DNA of 21,669 nt, taken from assembly GCA_020024855.1 (NCBI GenBank), contig JAHHTB010000011.1, positions 1 to 21,669 on the forward strand, in the 5' to 3' direction. The notes beneath the pieces are model-generated. The model was not told the origin of the DNA. It searched no databases and saw nothing but the letters and a program-made list of their open reading frames with translations. Below are positions 1 to 8,257 of this stretch, piece by piece. The translations under genes and the position numbers were made by a program. The stretch is from Fusobacterium sp. GTDB lineage: Bacteria; Fusobacteriota; Fusobacteriia; Fusobacteriales; Fusobacteriaceae. The first letter of the stretch is position 1. Every line of letters begins with the position of its first letter.

Positions 1-441
1 AATAGAACCATTGTTTATTCCAAATGATAAGTTTATATTTTGTCCAATATTATTATTATTTAATAAACCGTTATTTATACCTATTCCTTTTTCTATTAAT
101 TGACTAGTTCCTTGACTATTTATTGTCCCATCATTTATTCCAAGACCTATTATTTCTTGACCATTTTCATCACTATTTATAAAGTGATTATTTATACCTA
201 TTCCTTCTTCCATCAATTGACCAGTTGTATTACTATAAATAATTTCATTATTTATAGCTAACCCTATTTTAGAATATTGTCCTGTTATATTACTTTCTAT
301 TATTCCGTTGTTTATTCCAACACCTAAACTATAAATTGTTTGACCAAACTTACCATATAATAATCCATTATTTAACCCTAGTCCATCTATTACTTGAGCT
401 TGATCATCAGCAACAATAACCCCATTATTTATTCCACTTTT
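1..441 (-). repeat. Eight tandem ~60-bp coding repeats (GINNG units)
   Basis: The repeated core, seen on the plus strand as variants of CCATTATTTATTCC, recurs near 8, 67, 127, 187, 244, 307, 364 and 421, a period of 57-63 bases. Every period is a multiple of three, and the copies encode GINNG, GLNNG, AINNE, GINNH and GINDG variants. The copies differ at the DNA level, so this is an old protein repeat rather than a recent slippage array. It continues past the left edge. Confidence 0.85.
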
Positions 442-891
442 ATTTGGTTGAATTAACTGACTTCCAAAAAGAAAATCTGCATTTTCTCCATTAAAAATCT
501 GTGTTATTGTTATATTTTCTTCAGAATTTTTTAAAGATTTTAAAGCGTTTACTAAATTGTTATATATAACTTGACTATTATTTAACTTTTTTAAATCTTT
601 TAAAGATATTCCAAATGTTCTATCTTCTCCGTTTATTGTTTGTGATACTATCACTCTATTATCTGTAAATCTTATTATAATCTTAGAACCATCTTGTTGT
701 TTTTCTATTTTCTTATTATCCTTAAATATTTCCTTTATTTCTGAAAAATCATTAACATTTTTTAAATTAACATTTTCCATATCCATTGCAAAGACATTTG
801 AAGAAACTAAAAATGCAACTACCATACCTAAGGTAACTCTCGTTTTATCCTTATTCCATCTCTTTAGCATTTTTTCTACTGTTTTAATCAT
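1..891 (-). CDS. Secreted GINNG-repeat protein, N-terminal part (C-terminus beyond the left edge)
   Basis: This open frame begins with ATG at 891 and reaches base 1 without a stop, giving 297 residues. An AAGGAG ribosome binding site lies about 5 bases upstream and a consensus promoter sits at 939-967. Residues 1-35 look like an extended signal peptide: a basic region rich in K and R, a hydrophobic core around 18-30, and cleavage after SNVFA. Long signal peptides of this kind are common on type V secreted (autotransporter-like) proteins. Residues 40-150 form a charged, non-repetitive domain. From residue 151 there are eight copies of a 19-20 residue unit built on GINNG (G153, G172, G192, A212, G232, G251, G271, G291), several ending in a TGQ-like turn. 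Regular Asn/Gly turns suggest a beta-helix or beta-solenoid passenger. I do not recognise a named family. Surface export is inferred from the signal peptide and repeats; a C-terminal beta-barrel cannot be seen here. Confidence 0.8.
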   Translation of the reverse strand, partial: MIKTVEKMLKRWNKDKTRVTLGMVVAFLVSSNVFAMDMENVNLKNVNDFSEIKEIFKDNKKIEKQQDGSKIIIRFTDNRVIVSQTINGEDRTFGISLKDLKKLNNSQVIYNNLVNALKSLKNSEENITITQIFNGENADFLFGSQLIQPNKSGINNGVIVADDQAQVIDGLGLNNGLLYGKFGQTIYSLGVGINNGIIESNITGQYSKIGLAINNEIIYSNTTGQLMEEGIGINNHFINSDENGQEIIGLGINDGTINSQGTSQLIEKGIGINNGLLNNNNIGQNINLSFGINNGSI

Positions 892-938
892 CTACACTCC
901 TTAAATATAACCTTAAACTTAAAAAATTACTTCGTACT

Positions 939-967
939 ATTATAGCACACAAATAATTTGACGTCAA
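939..967 (-). promoter_or_regulatory. Consensus promoter of the repeat-protein gene
   Basis: On the minus strand the -35 is TTGACG (967-962) and the -10 is TATAAT (944-939), separated by 17 bases. The -35 lies inside a perfect 10-bp palindrome, TTGACGTCAA (958-967). The start codon follows at 891. Confidence 0.8.
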
Positions 968-1000
968 CTTTAAACAAAAAATAAGTATGTAGAAAAATTA

Positions 1001-1062
1001 ATAAAATAAAAAAAGTACAACCAAAAGTTAATTTTTAAAATTAATCCTTATAATTGTACCTT
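1001..1062 (-). terminator. Terminator after the M42 peptidase gene
   Basis: On the minus strand AAGGTACAA (1062-1054) pairs with TTGTACTTT (1020-1012), nine pairs including one G-U. The loop contains a smaller A/T hairpin. A T-rich tract follows. It lies 25 bases past the peptidase stop. Confidence 0.65.
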
Positions 1063-1086
1063 AAATATTTATATCTACTTTATTTT

Positions 1087-2157
1087 TTAAAAACTATCTA
1101 TAATCTCTTTTGTAATATTTTCAGCAATAGCTTTTACAAGTTTTACAGTTTCAATATAATCATCATAAGAGATAAATCCATAGTGAGAGTGAGTATATCT
1201 TACAGGAATTCCAATAACTATTGTAGGTATTCCACCATTTTCAAGATGAATTTTAGAGGCATTTGTTCCTCCGCTTTCTCTTACAGTTTCTTGTATTTTA
1301 ATATTATTTTCCATAGCAATTTTTTGAATAAATCTTACAAGTCTTGGATTTGCAATCATAGTTGGATCAATATGACGAACTTGAGCTCCTTTTCTCAATG
1401 CTCCTTGACTTCTATATGCTCCTCTAAAATTATCATCAGCAGGTGGTCCTTCAAGAACAATTGCAACATCTGGCATAACTTTTTGAGTGGCAACAACTAC
1501 ACCACGACACCCCTCTTCCTCTTGAGTTGAAAGAACTCCAGTCAATGTAACATCTAATTCTTTATCTTTTAATTCTTTCATTACATCAATTATCACTGCA
1601 CAACCAACTCTATCATCAAATGCTTTTCCTAAAAACATTCTAGATTTTTCATTATATGTACATACAACATCTGGAACAACAGGAGCTCCCACTCCTATTT
1701 TAAAATCATTTACAGTTTCTTCATATGAAGTTGTCCCCACATCAATAAACATATCTTTCATATCAGTAACTTTTCCTGCATCAGCTTTTGAAGTAAAATG
1801 TGGTGGAATAGAAGATATAATTCCCTCTACATATTCCCCATCTCTATTTAAAACTCTCACTTTATGAGCTGGAATTTGTTGATTACTCCAACCACCTAAG
1901 GCTATAAATTTTAAAAGTCCATTAGGCTCTATTGATTGAACCATAAAACCAACCTCATCAGAATGAGCATCAAGCATAACAACAGGTTTTGTTCTTTTTT
2001 CTTTTTCTATATTATTAATATATAGGTTTCTTATTTTATCTTCACAAACAGGATAATCTTCTCCTATAATCTCTTTTGCTAACTGTGCCACCTCATCTTC
2101 AAAACCAGACACACCATTTACATCACTAAATTTTTTTATAAGCTCTATTGAGTTCAT
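1087..2157 (-). CDS. M42 family metallopeptidase (glutamyl aminopeptidase / cellulase M type)
   Basis: The 356-residue protein has the normal length and motif order of M42 di-metal aminopeptidases, cytoplasmic enzymes that trim N-terminal residues from peptides. Visible features are H65 in LDAHSDEVG (first metal ligand), AFDDR with D181/D182 (bridging Asp), QEEEG with E213 (general base) and E214 (ligand), E236 in VLEGPPADD, and H324 in THSHYG. In the best-studied archaeal member the residue at the E236 position is Asp, so a Glu ligand is used here; I believe this variant also occurs in bacterial members, but I could not check. The start is fixed by AAGGAGA about 6 bases upstream. It follows the unknown 132-residue gene by 13 bases, so the two are probably co-transcribed. 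There is no signal peptide. Substrate preference cannot be read from the sequence. Confidence 0.9.
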   Translation of the reverse strand: MNSIELIKKFSDVNGVSGFEDEVAQLAKEIIGEDYPVCEDKIRNLYINNIEKEKRTKPVVMLDAHSDEVGFMVQSIEPNGLLKFIALGGWSNQQIPAHKVRVLNRDGEYVEGIISSIPPHFTSKADAGKVTDMKDMFIDVGTTSYEETVNDFKIGVGAPVVPDVVCTYNEKSRMFLGKAFDDRVGCAVIIDVMKELKDKELDVTLTGVLSTQEEEGCRGVVVATQKVMPDVAIVLEGPPADDNFRGAYRSQGALRKGAQVRHIDPTMIANPRLVRFIQKIAMENNIKIQETVRESGGTNASKIHLENGGIPTIVIGIPVRYTHSHYGFISYDDYIETVKLVKAIAENITKEIIDSF

Positions 2158-2170
2158 ATTTTTCTCCTTG

Positions 2171-2569
2171 TTATATTTTAATTTTAAGCAGAGTAACTCC
2201 TATTTTTACAAGTATATCATTAATAAAAGTAGCATTTTCATTGTAATATTCTTTAAAACTTTCTTGAATTTCAACAGTTACAGCTGGAGGATTGGGAGTT
2301 TTTAAAAAATCAAGATGAGTATCTTTATCATCTATATTTTCAGAAATAAGTTCATAGGCTTCCTCTGTTTTTACAACTATTCCCATAACAGCACTTTTAA
2401 GTCTATGATGAATTTCAAAATGAATAATATCATGTCTTGTTGGAAAAACAAGAAGAACAAAATCATCATATTTTTCATCAATGTATCCCATAGCATGTTT
2501 CTTATTTAAAATAAATTTTTCTATCTCCTTATATTCTTCTGTATCAATATATTTATTTTCATCAATCAT
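2171..2569 (-). CDS. Unknown 132-residue protein
   Basis: I do not recognise this protein. It is soluble and acidic, with no signal peptide or membrane segment. It opens with a charged helix-like region (1-25). A central stretch is rich in aromatic and His residues (FPTRHDIIHFEIHH, about 43-56), and the C-terminus is hydrophobic and amphipathic (112-132). The HxxxHFEIHH cluster could bind a metal but matches no motif I can name. The gene lies 13 bases upstream of the M42 peptidase on the same strand, so it probably shares its transcript. The ribosome binding site before ATG 2569 is poor (GAAG). A better AGAGGTGAG lies about 40 bases upstream, but no ATG, GTG or TTG follows it in frame, so the annotated start stands with some doubt. 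Coding bias matches the neighbours, which supports a real gene. Confidence 0.7.
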   Translation of the reverse strand: MIDENKYIDTEEYKEIEKFILNKKHAMGYIDEKYDDFVLLVFPTRHDIIHFEIHHRLKSAVMGIVVKTEEAYELISENIDDKDTHLDFLKTPNPPAVTVEIQESFKEYYNENATFINDILVKIGVTLLKIKI

Positions 2570-2631
2570 TCTATTTACTTCTGTATTTTTTATATAGAAA
2601 TTTATTTTAACTCACCTCTTATAAAAATATG

Positions 2632-2670
2632 ATAAATATGAAACAAGTCCTCACAAAAGTGAAGACCTGT
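2632..2670 (-). terminator. Terminator after the IIA-Glc gene
   Basis: A 12-bp stem, ACAGGTCTTCAC (2670-2659) with GTGAGGACTTGT (2654-2643), closes a TTTT loop and is followed by TTTCATATTTAT on the minus strand. Two of the pairs are G-U only in the minus-strand RNA; the plus-strand transcript would have mismatches there. This fixes the direction as minus. Confidence 0.75.
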
Positions 2671-2714
2671 CATTTAATAATTTTTAATTTTTTAATTTAC
2701 TACTTAAAAATTTA

Positions 2715-3209
2715 TTATTTTTTAAGTTTAACTCTCATTAAAAGGTCTCCAACTTTTACATCTCCAGAAGCTACAACTTCAAGAGTATCTACCATGTCCA
2801 TGCTTGTAATAATTACTGGAGTTTTAGTTGATTTAGCATTATTTTTTATAAATTCTAAATCATACTCTATTAGTTTATCTCCTTTTTTAGCACTACTTGC
2901 ATCTGTTACTTTTTTAAGACCTTCGCTATTTAATTTAACTGTATCTATACCAAAGTGAACTATCATTTCTAATCCATTTGATACTTCTAAACTAACAGCA
3001 TGATTAGTTTCAAATATATCTATTTCAGCATCAACAGGGGCATAAATTGCTCCTTCAGCAGGATCTATTGCACAACCATCTCCTATCATTTTTTGAGCAA
3101 ATGCCTCATCTGGAACTTCACTTAAAGGAATTACTTTTCCATTAAGTGGAGAATAAATTTCAAACCATTCCTCTGTTTTTTTACCTTTTAAAAAATCAAA
3201 AAATCCCAT
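2715..3209 (-). CDS. crr: PTS glucose-family IIA component (IIA-Glc / Crr-like)
   Basis: This 164-residue single-domain protein is the cytoplasmic phosphocarrier of the sugar phosphotransferase system. It takes phosphate from HPr and passes it to a sugar-specific IIB. Both family histidines are present: H70 in FETNHAVSLE, and the phosphorylated H85 in IVHFGIDTVKL. The N-terminal MGFFDFLKG and the C-terminal GD...GDLLMRVK also fit IIA-Glc of about 165-170 residues. The start is supported by a GGAGTG ribosome binding site. It stands alone with no IIB or IIC gene beside it, so it probably serves permeases encoded elsewhere and may have regulatory roles, as Crr has in other bacteria. It is divergent from clpB across 195 bases and ends in its own terminator. 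Confidence 0.92.
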   Translation of the reverse strand: MGFFDFLKGKKTEEWFEIYSPLNGKVIPLSEVPDEAFAQKMIGDGCAIDPAEGAIYAPVDAEIDIFETNHAVSLEVSNGLEMIVHFGIDTVKLNSEGLKKVTDASSAKKGDKLIEYDLEFIKNNAKSTKTPVIITSMDMVDTLEVVASGDVKVGDLLMRVKLKK

Positions 3210-3257
3210 TTTTCACTCCTTTTTTAGCACTTTCTTTGATAAATACTTTATTATTCT

Positions 3258-3286
3258 ATTATTCCATATTTAGAAAAATAAATCAA
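3258..3286 (-). promoter_or_regulatory. Probable promoter of the IIA-Glc gene
   Basis: On the minus strand TTGATT (3286-3281) and AATAAT (3263-3258) are separated by 17 bases, with a TGG just upstream of the -10 (extended -10). It lies about 50 bases upstream of the start. Confidence 0.5.
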
Positions 3287-3304
3287 ATTAATTTTAAAAC
3301 TTTT

Positions 3305-3333
3305 TTGAATCCTGTGACGTCTTATGCTATGAA
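3305..3333 (+). promoter_or_regulatory. Possible clpB promoter with extended -10
   Basis: TTGAAT (3305-3310), a 17-base spacer, then TATGAA (3328-3333) preceded by TGC. I found no CIRCE inverted repeat (HrcA operator) between the two divergent genes. The AGGAGG ribosome binding site of clpB is at 3392-3397. Confidence 0.45.
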
Positions 3334-3404
3334 AGAAAGAAAATTATATTATTAATCTATTTTTTAAACTATTTTATTAGTATGATTATCCAGGAGGTAG
3401 TATT

Positions 3405-5969
3405 ATGAATCCAAATATTTTTACTGAAAACTCAATTAAAGCACTAAATGATTCAAGAGACCTGGCTATTAAATACAAACAGTCAAGTATCAAAAATGAG
3501 ATATTAGCACTAGCTTTATTGCTTAATAAAGAGGGACTAATACCAAGAGTTATTGAGAAAATGAACTTGAATCTCTCTTCTATCGTAGATGGACTTGAAA
3601 AAGAAATAGAAAAGTTTCCAAAAATAGAGGGTGGAATAAGTGATGTATCACTTGACTTTGCTGCAAACAAAGTTCTTGTTGATGCAGAAGAAGAAATGAA
3701 AAAAATGGGAGACTCTTATGTAAGTGTGGAACATATTTTCATATCACTTTTAAAAGAGTGTAAAATATTAAAAAATTTAGGAATTGATTTAGGAAAATTT
3801 AAAGAGGTAATTAAAACAATTAGAGGAAATCAAAAAGTTGATTCTCAAAATCCAGAAGCTAAATATGAAGTATTAGAAAAATATGCAAAAGATTTAGTTG
3901 AACTTGCAAGAGAGGGAAAAATTGACCCAATTATTGGTAGAGATTCTGAAATAAGAAGAACTATTCAAATTATTTCAAGAAGAACTAAAAATAACCCTAT
4001 CTTAATTGGAGAACCTGGTGTTGGTAAGACTGCTATTGCAGAGGGACTTGCTCAAAGAATTCTTAATGGAGATGTTCCAGAAAATCTAAAAGACAGAAAA
4101 ATTTTCTCACTTGATATGGGGGCTCTTATAGCTGGGGCTAAATTTAGAGGAGAATTTGAAGAAAGATTAAAAGCTGTTTTAAAAGAAGTTCAGGCATCTG
4201 AGGGAAAAATAATTTTATTTATTGATGAAATTCACACTATTGTTGGAGCAGGTAAAACAGATGGAGCTATGGACGCTGGTAACTTATTAAAACCTATGCT
4301 TGCTAGAGGTGAAGTAAGAGTTATTGGTGCAACAACTATTGATGAATACAGAAAATATATTGAAAAAGACCCAGCTCTTGAAAGAAGATTCCAAACAGTT
4401 CTTGTTGATGAACCAACTGTTGAAGACACTATTTCTGTACTAAGAGGACTTAAAGAAAAATATGAAGTTTATCACGGTATCAGAATAAGTGATGGAGCTA
4501 TTGTTTCTGCTGCTGTTTTAAGTGATAGATATATTTCTGATAGATTTCTACCAGACAAGGCTATTGACCTTATTGATGAAGCTGCTGCTATGATTAGAAC
4601 AGAAATTGATTCTATGCCTAGTGAACTTGACGAGCTTACAAGAAAATCTATGCAACTTGAAATTGAAAGAGAAGCTCTTAAAAAAGAAGATGATGAGGCA
4701 TCTCAAGAAAGATTAAAAGCTCTTGAAAAAGAGTTAGCTGAAATAAATTCTAAAAAATCAGTTTTAAAATCTCAATGGGAAGTTGAAAAACAAGAAATTG
4801 AAAAAGTAAAATATTTAAAAGCAGAAATAGATAAAACAAAACTTGAAATTGAAAAAGCTGAAAGAAATTATGACCTTAACAAACTGGCAGAATTAAAATA
4901 TGGAACTCTTGCCACTCTTGAAAAACAACTTAAAGAGCAACAAGAAAGTTCTGACAAAAAATTTGATCATGCTCTTTTAAAACTTGAAGTAAGTGAAAAT
5001 GAAATAGCTGATATTGTATCTAAATGGACAGGTATTCCTGTTTCTAAACTTGTGGAAAGTGAAAAAGAAAAAATACTTAACCTTGAAAAATCACTTAATG
5101 ATAGAGTGATGGGACAAGAAGAAGCTGTAAAACTTGTTGCTGATACAATTTTAAGAGCAAGAGCAGGACTTAAAGATAAGAGAAGACCTATAGGTTCATT
5201 TATTTTCTTAGGACCTACTGGTGTTGGTAAAACATATCTTGCAAAATCACTAGCTTACAATCTATTTGATAATGAGGATAACATGATAAGAATTGACATG
5301 AGTGAATATATGGATAAATTCTCAGTAACAAGACTTATTGGTGCACCTCCGGGATATGTTGGATATGAAGAGGGAGGACAACTTACAGAAGCTGTAAGAA
5401 GAAAACCTTATTCTGTTATTCTATTTGATGAAATTGAAAAAGCTCACCCAGATGTATTTAATACATTCTTACAAATTCTTGATGATGGTAGACTTACTGA
5501 TGGACAAGGAAGAGTTGTAGACTTTAAAAACACTTTAATAATTATGACATCAAATGTAGGAAGCTCTTTAATTCTTGATGACCCTGACTTAAGTGAGGAA
5601 ACTAAAAAATCTGTAAATAATATGTTGAAACAAGGATTTAAACCAGAATTTTTAAACAGAATTGATGATATTATAATCTTCAAGAGCCTTTCTCTTGAAT
5701 CTGTAAAAGATATTGTAAAACAATTATTAAAAGAAACTCAAGAAAAATTAAAAGACAAATATATAAAACTTGAATTTACAAATGATGTTATTGATTATCT
5801 TGCTATAAACTCTTATGATCCACATTATGGTGCTAGACCACTTAAGAGATTTATACAAAAAGAAATTGAAACAGAACTTGCTAAAAAAGTGTTGTCTAAT
5901 GATATAAAAGAAAAAGATACAGTTGTTGCTGAACTTCATGATGGAAAAATCCAATTTGTAGTTAAATAA
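3405..5969 (+). CDS. clpB: ATP-dependent disaggregase ClpB
   Basis: At 854 residues this is a full-length Hsp100 chaperone, a cytoplasmic hexameric AAA+ machine that threads proteins out of aggregates with DnaK. The order is: Clp N-domain (about 1-145); first ATPase domain with Walker A GEPGVGKT (202-209) and Walker B ending D274-E275; a long charged coiled-coil middle domain (about 405-530), which distinguishes ClpB from ClpA and ClpC; second ATPase domain with Walker A GPTGVGKT (603-610) and Walker B ending D675-E676; then the C-terminal D2-small domain. There is no ClpP-binding IGF/IGL loop that I can see. AGGAGG lies 7 bases before ATG 3405. It is monocistronic, with a strong terminator directly after it. 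Heat control is expected for the family but no HrcA operator is visible. Confidence 0.97.
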   Translation: MNPNIFTENSIKALNDSRDLAIKYKQSSIKNEILALALLLNKEGLIPRVIEKMNLNLSSIVDGLEKEIEKFPKIEGGISDVSLDFAANKVLVDAEEEMKKMGDSYVSVEHIFISLLKECKILKNLGIDLGKFKEVIKTIRGNQKVDSQNPEAKYEVLEKYAKDLVELAREGKIDPIIGRDSEIRRTIQIISRRTKNNPILIGEPGVGKTAIAEGLAQRILNGDVPENLKDRKIFSLDMGALIAGAKFRGEFEERLKAVLKEVQASEGKIILFIDEIHTIVGAGKTDGAMDAGNLLKPMLARGEVRVIGATTIDEYRKYIEKDPALERRFQTVLVDEPTVEDTISVLRGLKEKYEVYHGIRISDGAIVSAAVLSDRYISDRFLPDKAIDLIDEAAAMIRTEIDSMPSELDELTRKSMQLEIEREALKKEDDEASQERLKALEKELAEINSKKSVLKSQWEVEKQEIEKVKYLKAEIDKTKLEIEKAERNYDLNKLAELKYGTLATLEKQLKEQQESSDKKFDHALLKLEVSENEIADIVSKWTGIPVSKLVESEKEKILNLEKSLNDRVMGQEEAVKLVADTILRARAGLKDKRRPIGSFIFLGPTGVGKTYLAKSLAYNLFDNEDNMIRIDMSEYMDKFSVTRLIGAPPGYVGYEEGGQLTEAVRRKPYSVILFDEIEKAHPDVFNTFLQILDDGRLTDGQGRVVDFKNTLIIMTSNVGSSLILDDPDLSEETKKSVNNMLKQGFKPEFLNRIDDIIIFKSLSLESVKDIVKQLLKETQEKLKDKYIKLEFTNDVIDYLAINSYDPHYGARPLKRFIQKEIETELAKKVLSNDIKEKDTVVAELHDGKIQFVVK

Positions 5970-5984
5970 AATAAATAATATTTT

Positions 5985-6023
5985 AAAAGGCTATTACAAA
6001 AAATGTGATAGCCTTTTTCTTTA
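5985..6023 (+). terminator. Terminator of clpB
   Basis: AAAAGGCTATTAC pairs with GTGATAGCCTTTTT across a short A-rich loop, followed by CTTT. It begins 15 bases after the clpB stop. Confidence 0.9.
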
Positions 6024-6152
6024 TTCAAAAATTTAATATCTCTTATATATTTGTTTCATTTTAAAAAATAATTTTATAAAAATTTTTTATTTTTTAATTT
6101 TAGTTTTTAATAAGATATATGTTAAAAAAATAGTTTCCAAAAAAAATAGGGG

Positions 6153-6181
6153 TTGACATTATTTTTATTTGGTAGTAAACT
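6153..6181 (+). promoter_or_regulatory. Promoter of the lysine-riboswitch / NhaC transcript
   Basis: TTGACA (6153-6158), a 17-base spacer and TAAACT (6176-6181) lie about 20 bases upstream of the lysine aptamer. The stretch between the clpB terminator and this promoter (6024-6150) is plain A/T-rich DNA in which I see no gene. Confidence 0.7.
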
Positions 6182-6202
6182 TACCTCAATAAAATAAAAA
6201 AC

Positions 6203-6372
6203 AAGAAGATAGAGGTTGCGAGATTCATTAGTAACTAAAAGCATTTAGACTTGTGTGTCGTTTTTAGTAAAAGGGAAAATCGCCGAAAGATATATGTAGG
6301 CACAATTATATATATCTTGGGACGGAGCAAAATATGTTTCGGACTGTCACAATAATGTGGAGAGCTATCATT
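6203..6372 (+). ncRNA. Lysine riboswitch (L-box) controlling the NhaC-type transporter
   Basis: The conserved landmarks of the lysine aptamer appear in order: AGAAGATAGAGGTTGCGA opening P1/P2, TTAGTAAC in the early core, AGGGAAAATCGCCGAA (P3 region), a long A/T stem around 6287-6318, GGACGGAGC, GGACTGTCAC, and GTGGAGAGCTATC closing P1 (GATAG with CTATC). Downstream come a mutually exclusive antiterminator and terminator, so lysine binding should stop transcription. It sits between a good promoter and a transporter gene, the expected place. Confidence 0.93.
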
Positions 6373-6427
6373 GGTTTATTAATATTTAATTTAAATACTA
6401 GTTGTTTAGATATTATTGCCATAAACT
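6373..6427 (+). promoter_or_regulatory. Antiterminator of the first lysine riboswitch
   Basis: GGTTTAT (6373-6379) can pair with ATAAACT (6421-6427), and TAATATTTAA (6380-6389) with TTTAGATATTA (6405-6415, one G-U). Only 6416-6420 bulge out. This helix uses bases 6421-6426 of the terminator's 5' arm, so the two structures exclude each other, which is what an ON/OFF platform needs. Confidence 0.6.
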
Positions 6428-6470
6428 CATTTTTGTGAATCTTCCAAAAATTTGTTTATGGTTTTTTTAT
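6419..6470 (+). terminator. Riboswitch terminator before the NhaC-type gene
   Basis: CCATAAAC (6419-6426) pairs with GTTTATGG (6454-6461), with a smaller A/T stem inside and seven T residues after it. It lies about 45 bases before the start codon and therefore acts on the leader transcript. Confidence 0.85.
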
Positions 6471-6514
6471 TTGTATCAATAATTTAAAATTTATATTATA
6501 TGGGGGTATTTATT

Positions 6515-8125
6515 ATGGGTAACAGATTTTTCAGATTAGTTTCATTTTTAGGTTTTACTTTCTTAATGTTTTCTACTTCTTTATTTGCTGAAGAAACAGC
6601 TTATCAACCAGCATTATATGCAACATTTTGGGCTTTAGTTCCTCCTGTTGTTGCAATTGTTCTTGCTCTTATTACAAAAGAAGTTTATAGTTCTCTTTTT
6701 ATAGGAATTTTAGTTGGAGGACTTTTCTATTCAGGATTTACTTTTGAAGGAACAATGGTACACATTCTTCAAAATGGATTTATAAAAGTTTTAGCAGATT
6801 CTTATAATGTTGGTATATTAATATTCCTTGTTATTCTTGGTGGAATGGTTTGTCTTATGAATGCTGCTGGTGGTTCAAGAGCCTTTGGAGTATGGGCAAG
6901 TAAAAGAATTAAATCTCGTGTTGGTGCACAACTTGCAACTATTCTTCTTGGTTGTCTAATTTTCGTTGATGATTATTTTAACTGTTTAACAGTTGGAAGT
7001 GTAATGCGTCCTGTTACAGACAAACACAATGTATCTCGTGCAAAACTTGCTTATTTAATAGATTCAACTGCAGCTCCTATCTGTATAATTGCTCCAATTT
7101 CATCTTGGGCAGCAGCAGTTACAGGATTTGTTCCTGGTGAAGATGGTTTTTCAGTATTTATTCATGCAATACCTTACAACTTCTATGCACTATTTACAAT
7201 AGCAATGATGTTACTTTTAGTTTTCTTTAATGTTGATTATGGACCTATGAAAAAACATGAAGAAAATGCAATAAATGGAGATTTATTTTCAACTGAAGAT
7301 CGTTCTTTTGTTACAGAGGAAGCAAAAGTAAGTTCAAAAGGTTCTGTTTTAGATTTAGTAATTCCAATTATTCTTTTAATAATTTGTTGTGTAACAGGAA
7401 TGATTTATAGTGGTGGATTCTTTAGTGGTGCTAGTTTTGTAGAATCATTCTCAAATAGTGATGCATCTGTTGGACTTGCTCTTGGAAGTATATTTGCAAT
7501 AGTTATTACAATAGCCTTTTATTCTGTAAGAAGAATACTTTCTTTCCATGAATGTATGAATGCAATTCCTGAAGGATTTAAAGCAATGGTTCCAGCAATT
7601 ATAATTCTTACATTTGCTTGGACTTTAAAATCTATGACAGATAGTTTAGGAGCTGCTCCATATGTTGCAGGTATAATGGAAACATCTGCTGCAGGACTTA
7701 TGAATATGTTACCAGCAATTATATTTGTAGTAGGTTGTGGACTTGCATTTGCAACTGGAACTTCTTGGGGAACATTTGGAATTTTAATTCCAATAGTTGT
7801 TGCAGTATTTGAAAATGATCCTCAAATGATGATAATAGCAATTTCTGCTTGTATGGCTGGAGCTGTTTGTGGAGATCACTGCTCACCAATTTCTGATACA
7901 ACTATAATGGCATCTGCTGGAGCACAAAGTAATCACGTAAACCATGTATATACTCAACTTCCTTATGCTTTAACAGTTGCTGGAATTACATTTATTTCAT
8001 ATGTAATTGTTGGATATACAAGAAATATATTCTTAGCTCTACCATTTGGAGTAGTTGCACTATTTGGATTCCTATTCTACATAAGATTAAGAGGAACTCA
8101 AAAATCAATGGCAACAGCTAATTAA
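6515..8125 (+). CDS. NhaC-family antiporter, probable lysine transporter (LysW type)
   Basis: This is an integral membrane carrier of about 536 residues with some twelve hydrophobic segments and a signal-like N-terminus. Family signatures include VDDYFNCLTVGSVMRPVTD, GTSWGTFGILIP and GDHCSPISDTTIMAS, typical of the NhaC ion-transporter superfamily. A longer reading from ATG 6500 is possible, but ATG 6515 is preferred because GGGGGT (6502-6507) is its ribosome binding site and 6500 has none. NhaC-type proteins behind lysine riboswitches were proposed by comparative genomics to be lysine transporters (LysW), and the L-box directly upstream places this one in that group. Transport of lysine, rather than simple Na+/H+ exchange, is therefore an inference from regulation. 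It is monocistronic. Confidence 0.88.
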   Translation: MGNRFFRLVSFLGFTFLMFSTSLFAEETAYQPALYATFWALVPPVVAIVLALITKEVYSSLFIGILVGGLFYSGFTFEGTMVHILQNGFIKVLADSYNVGILIFLVILGGMVCLMNAAGGSRAFGVWASKRIKSRVGAQLATILLGCLIFVDDYFNCLTVGSVMRPVTDKHNVSRAKLAYLIDSTAAPICIIAPISSWAAAVTGFVPGEDGFSVFIHAIPYNFYALFTIAMMLLLVFFNVDYGPMKKHEENAINGDLFSTEDRSFVTEEAKVSSKGSVLDLVIPIILLIICCVTGMIYSGGFFSGASFVESFSNSDASVGLALGSIFAIVITIAFYSVRRILSFHECMNAIPEGFKAMVPAIIILTFAWTLKSMTDSLGAAPYVAGIMETSAAGLMNMLPAIIFVVGCGLAFATGTSWGTFGILIPIVVAVFENDPQMMIIAISACMAGAVCGDHCSPISDTTIMASAGAQSNHVNHVYTQLPYALTVAGITFISYVIVGYTRNIFLALPFGVVALFGFLFYIRLRGTQKSMATAN

Positions 8126-8137
8126 TAAGTAAAAAGA

Positions 8138-8190
8138 TTAAAGACCGTTCAAGTTAGTTGGTTCAACTAATTTGTAACGGTCTTTTTTTT
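8138..8190 (+). terminator. Terminator of the NhaC-type transporter gene
   Basis: AAAGACCGTT (8140-8149) pairs with AACGGTCTTT (8176-8185), with a second small AGTTAGTTGG / CCAACT-like pairing in the loop, and ends in eight T residues. Confidence 0.92.
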
Positions 8191-8257
8191 CTAGACATAT
8201 TCTATATACTGTGGTAGTATTTATTTGGTGAAAAAATTTTTTAGGAGTTTAAAATAT

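Noticed and set aside
1..441. Regular ~60-bp repeats that look at first like a CRISPR array
   Set aside because: Periods are multiples of three, repeats are degenerate and lie inside one open reading frame with a signal peptide; there are no unique spacers with identical repeats.
1054..1530. 158-codon plus-strand frame
   Set aside because: It lies antisense to the M42 peptidase, has low-complexity composition (I, N, S, F, Y) and no ribosome binding site.
3215..3335. TTAGCACTTTC near 3224, resembling half of a CIRCE (HrcA) operator next to clpB
   Set aside because: The second half, GAGTGCTAA, is absent at any suitable distance, so HrcA control is not supported.
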